Assembly: GCF_000308295.2 (NCBI RefSeq)
Contig: NZ_HG326652.1
Span: forward strand, 1,056,392 to 1,120,391
DNA: 64,000 nt
Source of the DNA: Afipia birgiae 34632
GTDB taxonomy: Bacteria > Pseudomonadota > Alphaproteobacteria > Rhizobiales > Xanthobacteraceae
Reading direction: 5' to 3'
Positions 42,318 through 51,827 of the stretch are shown piece after piece. Position 1 is the first letter of the stretch. Every line of letters begins with the position of its first letter. The notes beneath the pieces were generated by a model. That model saw only the letters and a program-made list of their open reading frames with translations, made no database searches and had not been told where the DNA came from. Made by a program: the position numbers and the translations under genes.

Positions 42318-43220
42318 ATGAACATGCCGCTCGCCAAAACGACCAGCACTCTCCCGGCGCCGTCGCCGGCTTCGAGCGCCGCGGTCGTCTCGCTGCCGAA
42401 ATCATCCCGCAGTTTCCTGACAGACAGGCTGCTTCCGAACTTGCGCGCGCTTGCGGCCCGCGTGATTCCACCGTTCATCATGCTCGTGCTGATCTTTGGC
42501 ATCTGGCAGATTCTCTGCATGAAGCCGGGCGCGACACTGCCGTCGCCATCCCGCATCTGGGCTGACGCCAAGGATCTGATCGTCGATCCGTTTTTCGTGG
42601 CTGGCCCGCAGGACATCGGACTCGGATGGCGCGTGCTGACCTCCCTGCAGCGTGTCGCCGTCGGCTTCGGTCTTGCAAGCGTCGTCGGCGTCATCGTTGG
42701 CGCGATCATCGGCCAGTCGATCTGGGCGATGCGCGGTCTCGATCCGATCTTTCAGGTGATGCGGACCGTGCCGCCGCTGGCGTGGCTGCCGATTTCGCTG
42801 GCTGCGTTCCGCGACAGCAACCCATCGGCGATCTTCGTGATCTTCATCACCTCGATCTGGCCGATCATCATCAACACTGCCGTGGGTATCCGCAACATTC
42901 CGCAGGACTACCGCAACGTCGCCGCCGTTGTCCGGCTGAACCAACTCGAGTTCTTCTGGAAGATCATGATCCCGTCGGCCGCGCCCTACATCTTCACTGG
43001 CCTGCGCATCGGCATCGGCCTGTCGTGGCTCGCCATCGTCGCCGCCGAAATGCTCACCGGCGGTGTCGGCATCGGATTCTTCATCTGGGACGCGTGGAAT
43101 TCATCGCGGCTGTCCGACATCTTCGTGGCGCTCGCCTACATCGGCACCGTCGGATTTGTTCTCGATCGCATCGTCGCCTTCGTTGCGAATATCGCAACGC
43201 GCGGCGTACAGGCAAGCTGA
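42318..43220 (+). CDS. nrtB: nitrate ABC transporter permease NrtB
   Basis: A 300-residue inner-membrane permease with six TM helices after a cytoplasmic N-terminus of about 45 residues. The ABC-permease (EAA-type) loop is TAVGIRNIPQDYRNVAAVVR followed by LNQLEFFWKIMIPSAAPYIF. It forms the nitrate channel with the ATPase encoded next. Typical length for NrtB. ATG 42318. Confidence 0.93.
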   Translation: MNMPLAKTTSTLPAPSPASSAAVVSLPKSSRSFLTDRLLPNLRALAARVIPPFIMLVLIFGIWQILCMKPGATLPSPSRIWADAKDLIVDPFFVAGPQDIGLGWRVLTSLQRVAVGFGLASVVGVIVGAIIGQSIWAMRGLDPIFQVMRTVPPLAWLPISLAAFRDSNPSAIFVIFITSIWPIIINTAVGIRNIPQDYRNVAAVVRLNQLEFFWKIMIPSAAPYIFTGLRIGIGLSWLAIVAAEMLTGGVGIGFFIWDAWNSSRLSDIFVALAYIGTVGFVLDRIVAFVANIATRGVQAS

Positions 43221-43232
43221 GGGAGAATGACA

Positions 43233-44024
43233 ATGGCTTATCTCAAGATCGACCACGTCGATAAGGTCTTCACCCGCGGCTCGACCCAGAGCGAGGTCCT
43301 CAAGGACATCAACCTGACCGTGGAGAAGGGCGATTACGTCTCGATCATCGGCCACTCCGGCTGCGGCAAGTCCACCTTGCTCAACATCGTCGCCGGGCTG
43401 ACCAATGCGACCCAGGGCGGCGTTCTGCTCGAGGGCCGCGAGGTAAATTCACCCGGACCGGATCGCGCCGTGGTGTTTCAGAACCACAGCCTGCTGCCGT
43501 GGCTGACGGTTTACGACAACGTCCGTCTCGGCGTCGACAAGGTGTTCGGCAAGACCAAGAGCCGGGCCGAGCGCGACGAATGGGTGCTGCACAACCTCAA
43601 CCTCGTGCAGATGACCCATGCCAAGGACAAGCGCCCCTCCGAAATCTCCGGCGGCATGAAGCAGCGCGTCGGCATCGCCCGCGCGCTGGCGATGGAGCCG
43701 AAGGTGCTGCTGCTCGATGAGCCGTTCGGCGCGCTCGACGCACTGACCCGCGCCCATCTCCAGGACTCGGTAATGGCGCTGCACCAGAAGCTCAACAACA
43801 CGGTGATGATGATCACGCACGACGTCGATGAGGCCGTGCTGCTGTCCAACCGCATCGTGATGATGACCAACGGACCGAGTGCGCGGATCGGAGAGGTTCT
43901 CGAGGTGCCGCTTCCGAATCCGCGCAAGCGGCTCGATCTGGTGTCCAACCCGATCTACCTCAAGTGCCGGCAGCGTGTGCTCGAGTTCCTCTATGAACGT
44001 CATCGTTTCGTCGAGGCGGCTTAA
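43233..44024 (+). CDS. nrtC: nitrate ABC transporter ATP-binding protein
   Basis: A 263-residue ABC ATPase: Walker A GHSGCGKSTLLNIVAGL, Q-loop FQNHSLLPW, signature SGGMKQRVGIARAL, Walker B LLLDEPFGALD and H-loop ITHDVDEA. It lacks the C-terminal NrtA-like extension of cyanobacterial NrtC, so it corresponds to the short NrtD/NasD-type ATPase; the symbol follows common proteobacterial use. Of the ATGs at 43227 and 43233, only the second has properly spaced GGGAG. Confidence 0.9.
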   Translation: MAYLKIDHVDKVFTRGSTQSEVLKDINLTVEKGDYVSIIGHSGCGKSTLLNIVAGLTNATQGGVLLEGREVNSPGPDRAVVFQNHSLLPWLTVYDNVRLGVDKVFGKTKSRAERDEWVLHNLNLVQMTHAKDKRPSEISGGMKQRVGIARALAMEPKVLLLDEPFGALDALTRAHLQDSVMALHQKLNNTVMMITHDVDEAVLLSNRIVMMTNGPSARIGEVLEVPLPNPRKRLDLVSNPIYLKCRQRVLEFLYERHRFVEAA

Positions 44025-44046
44025 TCGGGGCATCGGAGGACGTGAC

Positions 44047-45261
44047 GTGAGCGAACCTCTTGTCATTATCGGAAACGGAATGGCCGCCGCGCGCTTCGTC
44101 GACGAAATGGCGAAGCGCGCGCTCGGCCGTTACGCCATCGCCGTCATCGGCGACGAGCCGAGGCTCGCCTACAACCGGGTGCTGTTGTCGTCAGTACTGG
44201 CGGGCGAAGCGACATCGGAAGAAATCGAACTGAAACCGTCCGCGTGGTGGCGCGACCGGGGCGTGACCCTAACCTACGGCTGCGCCGCGAATTCCATCGA
44301 TCTGAGCGACCGCAAAATCCATCTCGCGAACGGCGGAGCCGTCCCGTTCTCGAAAGTCGTCATTGCCACCGGTTCATCAGCCATCCGGTTGAATGTACCC
44401 GGCGCGGACCTGCCGGGCGTTCACACGTTCCGTGACAGCCGCGACGTTGACATGCTGCTGAAACTGGCGCGCGAGAAGGCGCGAGTCGTGGTGGTCGGCG
44501 GCGGATTGCTCGGTCTTGAAGCGGCTTATGGTCTTGCCAAGGCCGGCTCGAAGGTGACGCTGCTGCATCTGATGGATCGCCTGATGGAGCGGCAGCTTGA
44601 TGCGCCGGCCGCGGCGTTGCTGAAGCGGCTGGTGGAAGCAAAGGGCATCGAGGTTCTGCTTGGCGCGAACACCAAACGGATTTTTGGCGAGGACACGACA
44701 CAGGGCGTTGAGCTGTCCGATGGCCGCATCATCGCCGCTGACGCCGTGGTCTTCGCCGCAGGCATTCGTCCGAATGTCGCTCTGGCAAAGGATGCGGGCG
44801 TGCCGGTCAATCGCGGCATCGTCGTCGACGATCAGTTGCGCACGGGCTATGCCGATGTGTTTGCGCTCGGTGAATGCGCCGAGCATCGCGGCACTTGCTA
44901 CGGGCTCGTGGAGCCAGCCTACGAACAGGCGCGGGTGCTGGCGGATCACCTTGCGGGGCGCTCCGCGCAATACGACGGCAGCGTCGTTTCCACAAACTTG
45001 AAGGTCTCCGGCGTCAGCGTGTTTTCGGCCGGCGATTTTCTCGGCGAGTCCGGCGCCGATACGCTTGTGTTCAATGACGAACGGCGTGGCACTTACAAGA
45101 AGCTGGTGGTGGCCGACGGCCGCCTCACGGGAGCGGTCCTGGTCGGCGATACGCAGGATGCGCTCTGGTACCTCGAACTGATCAGGACAACGGCGTCCAT
45201 CGAAGCGATCCGCGGCGACATGATGTTCGGCCGCGCGCTCGCACAACCGAAGGCCGCATGA
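44047..45261 (+). CDS. NirB-like FAD/NAD(P)-dependent oxidoreductase
   Basis: A 404-residue flavoprotein equivalent to the N-terminal third of NADH nitrite reductase NirB or to Klebsiella NasB-type subunits. It has FAD motif VIIGNGMAAARFVDEMAKR (residues 5-23), NAD motif VVVVGGGLLGLEAAYGLAKA near 145, and FAD motif YADVFALGECAEH near 270. No C-terminal BFD iron-sulfur or sirohaem domains are attached. The GTG start at 44047 has GGAGGAC upstream. By position it should pass electrons from NAD(P)H to NasA, whose C-terminus carries a BFD-type 2Fe-2S domain, or to NirA. Confidence 0.85.
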   Translation: MSEPLVIIGNGMAAARFVDEMAKRALGRYAIAVIGDEPRLAYNRVLLSSVLAGEATSEEIELKPSAWWRDRGVTLTYGCAANSIDLSDRKIHLANGGAVPFSKVVIATGSSAIRLNVPGADLPGVHTFRDSRDVDMLLKLAREKARVVVVGGGLLGLEAAYGLAKAGSKVTLLHLMDRLMERQLDAPAAALLKRLVEAKGIEVLLGANTKRIFGEDTTQGVELSDGRIIAADAVVFAAGIRPNVALAKDAGVPVNRGIVVDDQLRTGYADVFALGECAEHRGTCYGLVEPAYEQARVLADHLAGRSAQYDGSVVSTNLKVSGVSVFSAGDFLGESGADTLVFNDERRGTYKKLVVADGRLTGAVLVGDTQDALWYLELIRTTASIEAIRGDMMFGRALAQPKAA

Positions 45262-45264
45262 GAC

Positions 45265-47022
45265 ATGTCCAGCGATTTTTCTCCGGACCAGAAGCGATAT
45301 CTCGAAGGATTCGTGTCGGGACTCTCTGCCTCGCGCGTCGCCCGAACCAATGTTCCGGCGAAGTCAGAGCCGGTCGGACCTGACGCCATTCACCTCAAGG
45401 CGCAGGACCGTACCGTTGCGGCGGGCGGCAAGCTCAACGATCAGGAGAAGATCAAGCGCGACGAGCATCCGTTCGACGCCTATTCGCGGCTGGTCAGGCA
45501 AGCGGAGAACAACGAAGCGCCGAAGCCACAGGATAATTTCCGCTGGCGCTATTACGGCATTTTCTATGTCGCGCCGAGGCAGGCGTCCTACATGTGCCGC
45601 TTGCGGATTCCGAACGGCATCCTGAAGCACTGGCAGTTCGCAGGCGTTGCAGACCTCGCGGAGAATTTCGGCGGGCCCTATGCGCATGTGACCACACGCG
45701 CCAATCTCCAGCTTCGCGAGATCGAACCGAAGAACGCGATCAACATCATCGAGGGATTGCAGGATCTCGGCCTGTGTTCGCGCGGCTCGGGCGCCGACAA
45801 CATCCGCAACGTCACTGGCACCTCAACCGCAGGCATCGATCCGCAGGAAATTCTCGATACGCGGCGCTACGCCCGCGAATGGCATTTCCACATTCTCAAC
45901 GACCGCTCGCTCTACGGCCTGCCGCGCAAATTCAACGTCGCGTTCGATGGAGCCGGGCGCATCGCAACTCTGGAAGAGACCAACGACATCGCCTTTCAGG
46001 CAGTCGAGGTGCTTGATGGCTTTGGGGTTGAGCCGGGGATCTACTTCCGGCTGGCGCTGGGCGGCATCACCGGCCACAAGGATTTTGCCCGGGACACCGG
46101 CGTTATTCTGAAGCCGCAGGAGGCGACCGAGGTCGCCGACAGGATCGTGCGCGTCTTCATCGAGAACGGCGACCGGACCAATCGCAACAAGGCGCGGCTG
46201 AAGTACGTGCTCGACTCGTGGGGCTTCGGCAAGTTCCTCACGGCTGTGGAGGAGAAGCTGGGCCGCAAGCTGGCGCGTGTTCCCGCTGAAGCCATTGCAC
46301 CACGTCCGGCCTATGACCGTTTCGCGCATATCGGCGTCCATCCGCAGAAGCAGGCCGGCCTGAACTGGATCGGCGTTGCGCTGAAACTTGGACGCTTGTC
46401 GCCCGAGCAGATCCGCGGGCTCGCAAAGCTCGCGGCCGATTTCGGCGATGGCGACATCCGCCTTACGGTCTGGCAGAACCTGCTGATCTCCGGTGTGGCC
46501 GATGCGAACGTCGCGACCGTCGCCGCCGCTATTGAGGCATTGGGCCTGTCAATCACCACGTCGGCCCTTCGTGCTGGCCTGATTGCCTGCACAGGCAAGA
46601 CCGGTTGCCGTTTCGCCGCTGCTCACACCAAGGAGAACGCCGACGAGATTGCCGCATGGTGCGACGAGCGCGTGCCGCTTGAAACGCCGGTCAACATTCA
46701 TCTGACCGGCTGCCATCATTCCTGTGCGCAGCACTATATCGGCGACATCGGCCTGATCGGCGCGCGCATTCCGGTCAACGATGATGGCGACACCGTCGAT
46801 GGCTATCATCTGCTGGTCGGCGGCGGGTTCGGCACCGACGCGACGATGGGCCGCGAACTGTTCCAGAATGTGAAGGCCGAGGACGCGCCGCGCACCGTCG
46901 AGCGTGTGCTGAAAGCCTATGTCAATCATCGCACATCAGAGGATGAGACGTTCATCGCCTTCGCCAAACGAACCGAGATTGAAGACCTTAAGCGTATGAC
47001 TGAAATGGAGTTGGTGAGATGA
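45265..47022 (+). CDS. nirA: NirA-type sirohaem nitrite reductase
   Basis: A 585-residue nitrite/sulfite reductase hemoprotein reducing nitrite to ammonium with six electrons. Two NIR_SIR ferredoxin-like and haem domains alternate. The cluster and sirohaem ligands are Cys442 and Cys448 (C-x5-C in ACTGKTGCRFA) and Cys483 and Cys487 (C-x3-C in TGCHHSCAQHY). The N-terminus has an extra segment FSPDQKRYLEGFVSGL shared in part with the next gene's product. It starts three bases after the flavoprotein stop and overlaps the next gene by ATGA. Confidence 0.9.
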   Translation: MSSDFSPDQKRYLEGFVSGLSASRVARTNVPAKSEPVGPDAIHLKAQDRTVAAGGKLNDQEKIKRDEHPFDAYSRLVRQAENNEAPKPQDNFRWRYYGIFYVAPRQASYMCRLRIPNGILKHWQFAGVADLAENFGGPYAHVTTRANLQLREIEPKNAINIIEGLQDLGLCSRGSGADNIRNVTGTSTAGIDPQEILDTRRYAREWHFHILNDRSLYGLPRKFNVAFDGAGRIATLEETNDIAFQAVEVLDGFGVEPGIYFRLALGGITGHKDFARDTGVILKPQEATEVADRIVRVFIENGDRTNRNKARLKYVLDSWGFGKFLTAVEEKLGRKLARVPAEAIAPRPAYDRFAHIGVHPQKQAGLNWIGVALKLGRLSPEQIRGLAKLAADFGDGDIRLTVWQNLLISGVADANVATVAAAIEALGLSITTSALRAGLIACTGKTGCRFAAAHTKENADEIAAWCDERVPLETPVNIHLTGCHHSCAQHYIGDIGLIGARIPVNDDGDTVDGYHLLVGGGFGTDATMGRELFQNVKAEDAPRTVERVLKAYVNHRTSEDETFIAFAKRTEIEDLKRMTEMELVR

Positions 47023-48632
47023 ACCAGCTTTCTCCAACACCGAATTTTGAAATCATCCCCGAAACAGCGCCGTTTTCACAGGAGCAGCGCTCGTGGCTGA
47101 ACGGCTTCTTTGCCGGTCTCGTGTCGCTCGACAGTGCCGTGACGCCGCTGTCGGCGGAGCAGGGCGCTGCGGTCATGAAGGGCGCTGTTGGCGACGGCGA
47201 TGATGGCGAAGCGCCCTGGCACGACCAGACCATGCCGATCGCGGAACGGATGAAGCTTGCGGAGGGCCGCCCGATTCGCCGCAAGATGATGGCGGCGATG
47301 GCGCAGCAGGACTGCGGCCAGTGCGGGTATAACTGCCACGATTATTCGGAGGTGATCGCCAGCAAGGCGGAAGCACGGCTCAATCTCTGCGTTCCCGGCG
47401 GCAAGGAAACCGCGCGGATGCTCAAGTCCCTTTATGAGGATCTTGAGAAGGCGCCTGCGGTATCGTTGCCTGCAGCGGCACCTGCCGTAACGCCCGTTGC
47501 CGCAGTTCCGGCAGCGGAGCCGGGCCGTTCGCGCGACAATCCGGTGAAGGCTTCGTTCCTGTCGCGCCGTCAGATCAACAAGCCCGGCTCGGAGAAGGAG
47601 ACCTGGCATATCGAGTTCGATCTCGCGCAGGCGGGGCTCGATTATGTCGTCGGCGATTCCTTCGGCGTGTTCGCGGCCAATGAACTTGGACTTGTCGACC
47701 AGATCATCGCCATGCTCGGCGCGTCGCACACAACCGAAGTCAACGGAAAGACGCTGCGCGAGGTGCTGCTCAACGACGTCTCGCTGTCTCCTGCACCGGA
47801 TATGCTGTTCGAACTGATCTCGTTCGTGACCGGCGGTGCGCAGCGCGAGAAGGCGCGGGCGCTTGCGTCCGGTGACGATCCGGATGGCGACGCCGCCAAC
47901 CTTGACGTGCTGGCGGCCTTGCAGAAATTCGCGGGCGTGCGACCGCATCCGGAAGCGTTTGTTGAGGCGCTCGAGCCGTTGCAGCCGCGCCTGTACTCGA
48001 TCTCGTCGTCGAACAATGCGACTCCGGGCAGGCTTTCACTCACCGTCGATGCGGTGTGTTACGTGATCGGCAAGCGCAAGCGGCTCGGCCTTGCATCGAC
48101 GTTCCTCGCGGAACGGATCAATCCCGGCGAACAGCTTGGCGTCTATGTGCAGAAGGCTCATGGGTTCGGCCTGCCGCAGGACCCGAACACGCCGGTCATC
48201 ATGATCGGCCCGGGTACTGGCATCGCGCCGTTCCGCGCGTTCCTGCACGACCGCCAGGCCACCAACGCTCCAGGCCGCAACTGGCTGTTCTTCGGCCACC
48301 AGCGCAGCGAATACGATTTCTTCTATTCCGATGAGCTGAACGCGATGAAGGCGTCCGGTCTGCTGACGCGGCTGTCGCTGGCGTGGTCGCGTGACGGCGC
48401 AGAGAAGTTCTACGTGCAGGATCGCATGCGCGAGGTCGGTCGCGAACTGTGGAACTGGCTGGCGGATGGCGCGCATGTCTATGTCTGTGGCGACGCCAAG
48501 CGGATGGCGAAGGACGTCGAGCGCGCGCTGGTCGACATCACGGCCCAGTTCGGCGCGCGCTCCACCGACGAAGCGATCGCGTTTGTGGCGGACCTGAAGA
48601 AAAAGGGCCGCTATCAGCAGGACGTCTATTGA
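47019..48632 (+). CDS. CysJ-like FAD reductase with 4Fe-4S domain in place of the FMN domain
   Basis: A 537-residue protein. Residues 99-124 carry C-x2-C-x3-C-x17-C (DCGQCGYNCHDYSEVIASKA and on), a Fe-S domain. After an Ala/Pro linker (about 145-170) comes the FAD-binding and NADP-binding ferredoxin-reductase part of sulfite reductase alpha (PRLYSISSSN, ERINPGEQLGVYVQKA, MIGPGTGIAPFRAFLHDR, YVCGDAKRMAKDV). The flavodoxin-like FMN domain of CysJ is missing. The four-base overlap with nirA suggests it is the NADPH-dependent electron donor of nitrite reductase. Confidence 0.85.
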   Translation: MNQLSPTPNFEIIPETAPFSQEQRSWLNGFFAGLVSLDSAVTPLSAEQGAAVMKGAVGDGDDGEAPWHDQTMPIAERMKLAEGRPIRRKMMAAMAQQDCGQCGYNCHDYSEVIASKAEARLNLCVPGGKETARMLKSLYEDLEKAPAVSLPAAAPAVTPVAAVPAAEPGRSRDNPVKASFLSRRQINKPGSEKETWHIEFDLAQAGLDYVVGDSFGVFAANELGLVDQIIAMLGASHTTEVNGKTLREVLLNDVSLSPAPDMLFELISFVTGGAQREKARALASGDDPDGDAANLDVLAALQKFAGVRPHPEAFVEALEPLQPRLYSISSSNNATPGRLSLTVDAVCYVIGKRKRLGLASTFLAERINPGEQLGVYVQKAHGFGLPQDPNTPVIMIGPGTGIAPFRAFLHDRQATNAPGRNWLFFGHQRSEYDFFYSDELNAMKASGLLTRLSLAWSRDGAEKFYVQDRMREVGRELWNWLADGAHVYVCGDAKRMAKDVERALVDITAQFGARSTDEAIAFVADLKKKGRYQQDVY

Positions 48633-48815
48633 TGGCGGGCGCGTGCAAATCGCCGGTTTTGCCGGAGATAGTTCGTTCTCCGCAGGCTGCAGCGGGAGCA
48701 ATTTTCTCTCTCCCGGCACAGGTGGGGGCAACTTTATCGTCTTTTTCCGGGTCGCCTTGTAACTCACTGACAAAGCAATTCATTATCGCCTCACGTGATC
48801 GATTGGAGATCGGCG

Positions 48816-48974
48816 ATGCGCGATATTGTGTCAGGGATCGAAGCCCAAATCAGGACGGACATCCGGGCGACCTCCGCTCAGGCGGAAGATCGCATGCACA
48901 CGCTCGCCGTCTACGGCGCGTTTGCGCTGATCGCAGCCATCGTGTTTGGCACGCTGTCGTATCATCCGTTCTAA
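48816..48974 (+). CDS. small single-TM protein (52 aa) in the nas operon
   Basis: A 52-residue frame from ATG 48816 with GGAG eight bases upstream. Residues 1-28 are polar and helical (MRDIVSGIEAQIRTDIRATS). Residues 29-48 form one TM helix (TLAVYGAFALIAAIVFGTLS), and the tail is YHPF. It lies between the NirA reductase gene and nasA, followed by an R1 repeat. It may anchor a cytoplasmic partner to the membrane; function unknown. Confidence 0.65.
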   Translation: MRDIVSGIEAQIRTDIRATSAQAEDRMHTLAVYGAFALIAAIVFGTLSYHPF

Positions 48975-49007
48975 GGAAGGTTGAATTAGCGTCGGATTGT
49001 TTCCTCA

Positions 49008-49087
49008 CGTCATTGCGAGCGAGGCGAAGCAATCCAGAGCGGCAAAGAAGAGCTGGATTGCTTCGTCGCTGCGCTCCTCGCAATGAC
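49008..49087. repeat. R1 palindromic repeat, copy 3
   Basis: An 80-bp copy ending 29 bp before nasA. Outer arms CGTCATTGCGAG and CTCGCAATGAC; inner arms AGCAATCCAG and CTGGATTGCT. With copy 4 it brackets nasA. Confidence 0.85.
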
Positions 49088-49116
49088 AAATTGCAACGTG
49101 TCGTGCGGGCTACCGC

Positions 49117-51822
49117 ATGACAACCCTCGATCCGTCACTCGCTCCCACAAAAACCACGTGTCCCTATTGCGGCGTCGGCTGTGGCGTGATCGCCACGCCT
49201 GACAGCAAGGGCGGCGCAACGATTGCCGGCGACCCGGAGCATCCGGCGAATTTCGGCAGGCTATGCTCCAAGGGTTCGGCGCTCGGTGAAACGCTGGGCC
49301 TGGGCGAGCGATTACTCGATCCGATGATCCGCTGCTCGAACGGCAAGTTCGAGCAGGTGGACTGGTCCGACGCGCTCGATCACGTCGCCAACCGGCTTCA
49401 GCACATCATCGCCAAGCACGGGCCGGGTTCGGTCGGCTTCTATCTGTCGGGCCAGTTGCTGACAGAGGACTATTACGTCGCCAACAAGCTGATGAAGGGA
49501 TTCATCGGCACGGCGAATGTCGATACCAACTCGCGGCTCTGCATGTCGTCCTCGGTCGCAGGCCATCGCCGCGCGTTCGGCTCCGACACGGTGCCGGGCT
49601 GTTACGAGGATCTCGACCAGGCTGACTTGCTGGTGCTGGTCGGGTCGAACGCAGCCTGGTGTCATCCGATCCTGTTCCAGCGGATGATCGCCAACAAGCA
49701 GAAGCGCGGTGCACGCATTGTTGTGATCGATCCGCGCCAGACCGAGACCTCCGGCGACGCCGATCTGTTTCTCGGACTCAGGCCCGGTACGGACACGGCG
49801 CTGTTCAGCGGACTGCTGATGTATTTGGCGGACAACGGTGCGCTCGATCACGCGTACATCGATGAGTACACGTCGGGCTTTGAGGAGGGATTGGCAAAGG
49901 CGCGCAGCATCGCAGGCAGCGTGACCGCGACCGCTCTGGCGACACATCTCTCCGAAACCGACGTCGCGACGTTCTTCCAGATGTTCGCGAAAACGCCGCG
50001 CGTGGTGACGCTGTACTCACAGGGCGTCAATCAGTCGGCGCAGGGCACCGACAAGGTCAACGCGATCATCAACTGCCATCTCGCCACCGGCCGCATCGGA
50101 AAGCCGGGCGCTTCGCCGTTCTCATTGACAGGCCAGCCGAACGCCATGGGCGGACGTGAGGTCGGCGGCCTCTCCAACCAGCTCGCGGCGCATATGGGTT
50201 TCACGCCGCCCGATATCGACCGCGTGCGCCGGTTCTGGAAAGCGCCGCACATCGCCACTCATGAGGGCCTCAAGGCTGTTCAGATGTTCCAGGCGATCGG
50301 GCGTGGGGAAATCAAGGCGCTGTGGGTGATGGGCACCAATCCCGCCGTATCGCTGCCGAACGCGGACGCTGTTCGTGCGGCGATGCGCAAGCTCGATTTG
50401 CTGGTGATCTCGGAGAACGTGCAGTCCAACGACAGCATCAATTCCGGCGCACACGTGCTGCTGCCCGCGCATGCATGGGGCGAAAAGTCCGGCACCGTGA
50501 CGAACTCCGAGCGGCGGATTTCACGCCAGCGCGCATTCCTGCCGCCGCCAGGGCAAGCGAAGCCGGACTGGTGGATCATCAGCGAGGTGGCGAAGCGTCT
50601 CGGTTATGGATCGGCATTCGCCTACAATTCCGCCACGGACATTTTCCGCGAACACGCTGCGCTGTCCGCATTCGAGAACAGCGGGAGTCGCGACTTCGAT
50701 ATCGGGGCGCTCGCATCAATTGACGATGACGACTTCGATGCGATGCCGCCGGTCATGTGGCCAATGCCCGACGGTTCGGCTGAATCGCAGCCGCGATTTT
50801 TCTCCGAAGGCAAATATTATACGTCCGACCGCAGAGGACACTTCATCGCGCCGGACGTGCCGTTGTTGCGTGGTGCGACCTCGGAAGCGCGGCCGTTGCG
50901 CCTGAACACCGGGCGTATCCGCGACCAGTGGCACACGATGACGCGTACGGGCCTGAGCCCGCGTCTCGGTCAGCATCTGCCTGAGCCTTATGTCGAGATT
51001 CATCCGGTCGATGCGGCGCAGGCCGATATCGTGAATGGCGGGTTCGCGCGGCTCGCGACCGATCTCGGCCAGTGCATTCTGAAAGTTGTCGTCAGCGAGC
51101 GACAGCAGCGCGGCATGCTGTTCGCGCCGATCCACTGGAGCGAGGAGAATTCTGCGTCGGGGCGGGTAGGGGCACTGGTCGCGCCGTTCACCGATCCGTT
51201 CTCGGGCCAGCCGGAGAACAAGGCGACGCCTGTCGCCATCCAGGCGGTGACGTTCGCTCAGCGTGGTTTCGTGCTGTCGCGCAAACCGATGGCATTTCCC
51301 AAAAGCGTGTGGTGGTCGCGCGTCGCCGTCACCGGCGGATATGGCTATCTGCTTGCCAGCAATCGCGATGCGGCATCATGGAAGACGTATCTTTCGCGGC
51401 AAGGGGAAGCGGGCCACGTCGCCGAATATGAAGACACCGCCCACGGCGTCTACCGTGCGGCTCAGTTCGACGGCGACAAGCTTGAAGCCTGCTTGTTCAT
51501 TGGTCCGGCGGAGGCCGCACCCAACTGGGATGCGGTCAAGGCGACGTTCGCAGCGGAGGTGATAAGTGACGAGCAACGTCGCCTGCTGTTGTCGGGCAAA
51601 TCCACGGATGGCGTCGCGAGCGATGGTCCCGTGGTGTGTGCCTGTTTTGGCATCGGACGTAATGCGATTTGCGGCGCGATCGCGGAAGGCTTACGCACCG
51701 CCGCCGAGATCGGCACGAAGCTCAGGGCGGGCACCAATTGCGGCTCGTGCATTCCGGAATTGAAGCGGCTGATCGCGCAAACCGACGTACAGCAGCCGAT
51801 GGAAGCTAGCGCCGCGAGCTGA
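49117..51822 (+). CDS. nasA: assimilatory nitrate reductase catalytic subunit NasA
   Basis: A 901-residue molybdenum bis-MGD enzyme reducing nitrate to nitrite. The N-terminal 4Fe-4S motif is CPYCGVGCGVIAT with a later Cys in GRLCSKG. MGD-binding segments include NSRLCMSSSVAGHRRAFGSD, FSLTGQPNAMGGREVGGLSN and the C-terminal LNTGRIRDQWHTMTRTGLSP. A BFD-type 2Fe-2S domain closes the protein: VCACFGIGRNAICGAIAEGL and NCGSCIPELKRL (C-x-C and C-x2-C). That extra cluster fits reduction by the NirB-like flavoprotein. Cytoplasmic; no Tat signal. Confidence 0.95.
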   Translation: MTTLDPSLAPTKTTCPYCGVGCGVIATPDSKGGATIAGDPEHPANFGRLCSKGSALGETLGLGERLLDPMIRCSNGKFEQVDWSDALDHVANRLQHIIAKHGPGSVGFYLSGQLLTEDYYVANKLMKGFIGTANVDTNSRLCMSSSVAGHRRAFGSDTVPGCYEDLDQADLLVLVGSNAAWCHPILFQRMIANKQKRGARIVVIDPRQTETSGDADLFLGLRPGTDTALFSGLLMYLADNGALDHAYIDEYTSGFEEGLAKARSIAGSVTATALATHLSETDVATFFQMFAKTPRVVTLYSQGVNQSAQGTDKVNAIINCHLATGRIGKPGASPFSLTGQPNAMGGREVGGLSNQLAAHMGFTPPDIDRVRRFWKAPHIATHEGLKAVQMFQAIGRGEIKALWVMGTNPAVSLPNADAVRAAMRKLDLLVISENVQSNDSINSGAHVLLPAHAWGEKSGTVTNSERRISRQRAFLPPPGQAKPDWWIISEVAKRLGYGSAFAYNSATDIFREHAALSAFENSGSRDFDIGALASIDDDDFDAMPPVMWPMPDGSAESQPRFFSEGKYYTSDRRGHFIAPDVPLLRGATSEARPLRLNTGRIRDQWHTMTRTGLSPRLGQHLPEPYVEIHPVDAAQADIVNGGFARLATDLGQCILKVVVSERQQRGMLFAPIHWSEENSASGRVGALVAPFTDPFSGQPENKATPVAIQAVTFAQRGFVLSRKPMAFPKSVWWSRVAVTGGYGYLLASNRDAASWKTYLSRQGEAGHVAEYEDTAHGVYRAAQFDGDKLEACLFIGPAEAAPNWDAVKATFAAEVISDEQRRLLLSGKSTDGVASDGPVVCACFGIGRNAICGAIAEGLRTAAEIGTKLRAGTNCGSCIPELKRLIAQTDVQQPMEASAAS

Positions 51823-51827
51823 TAATC

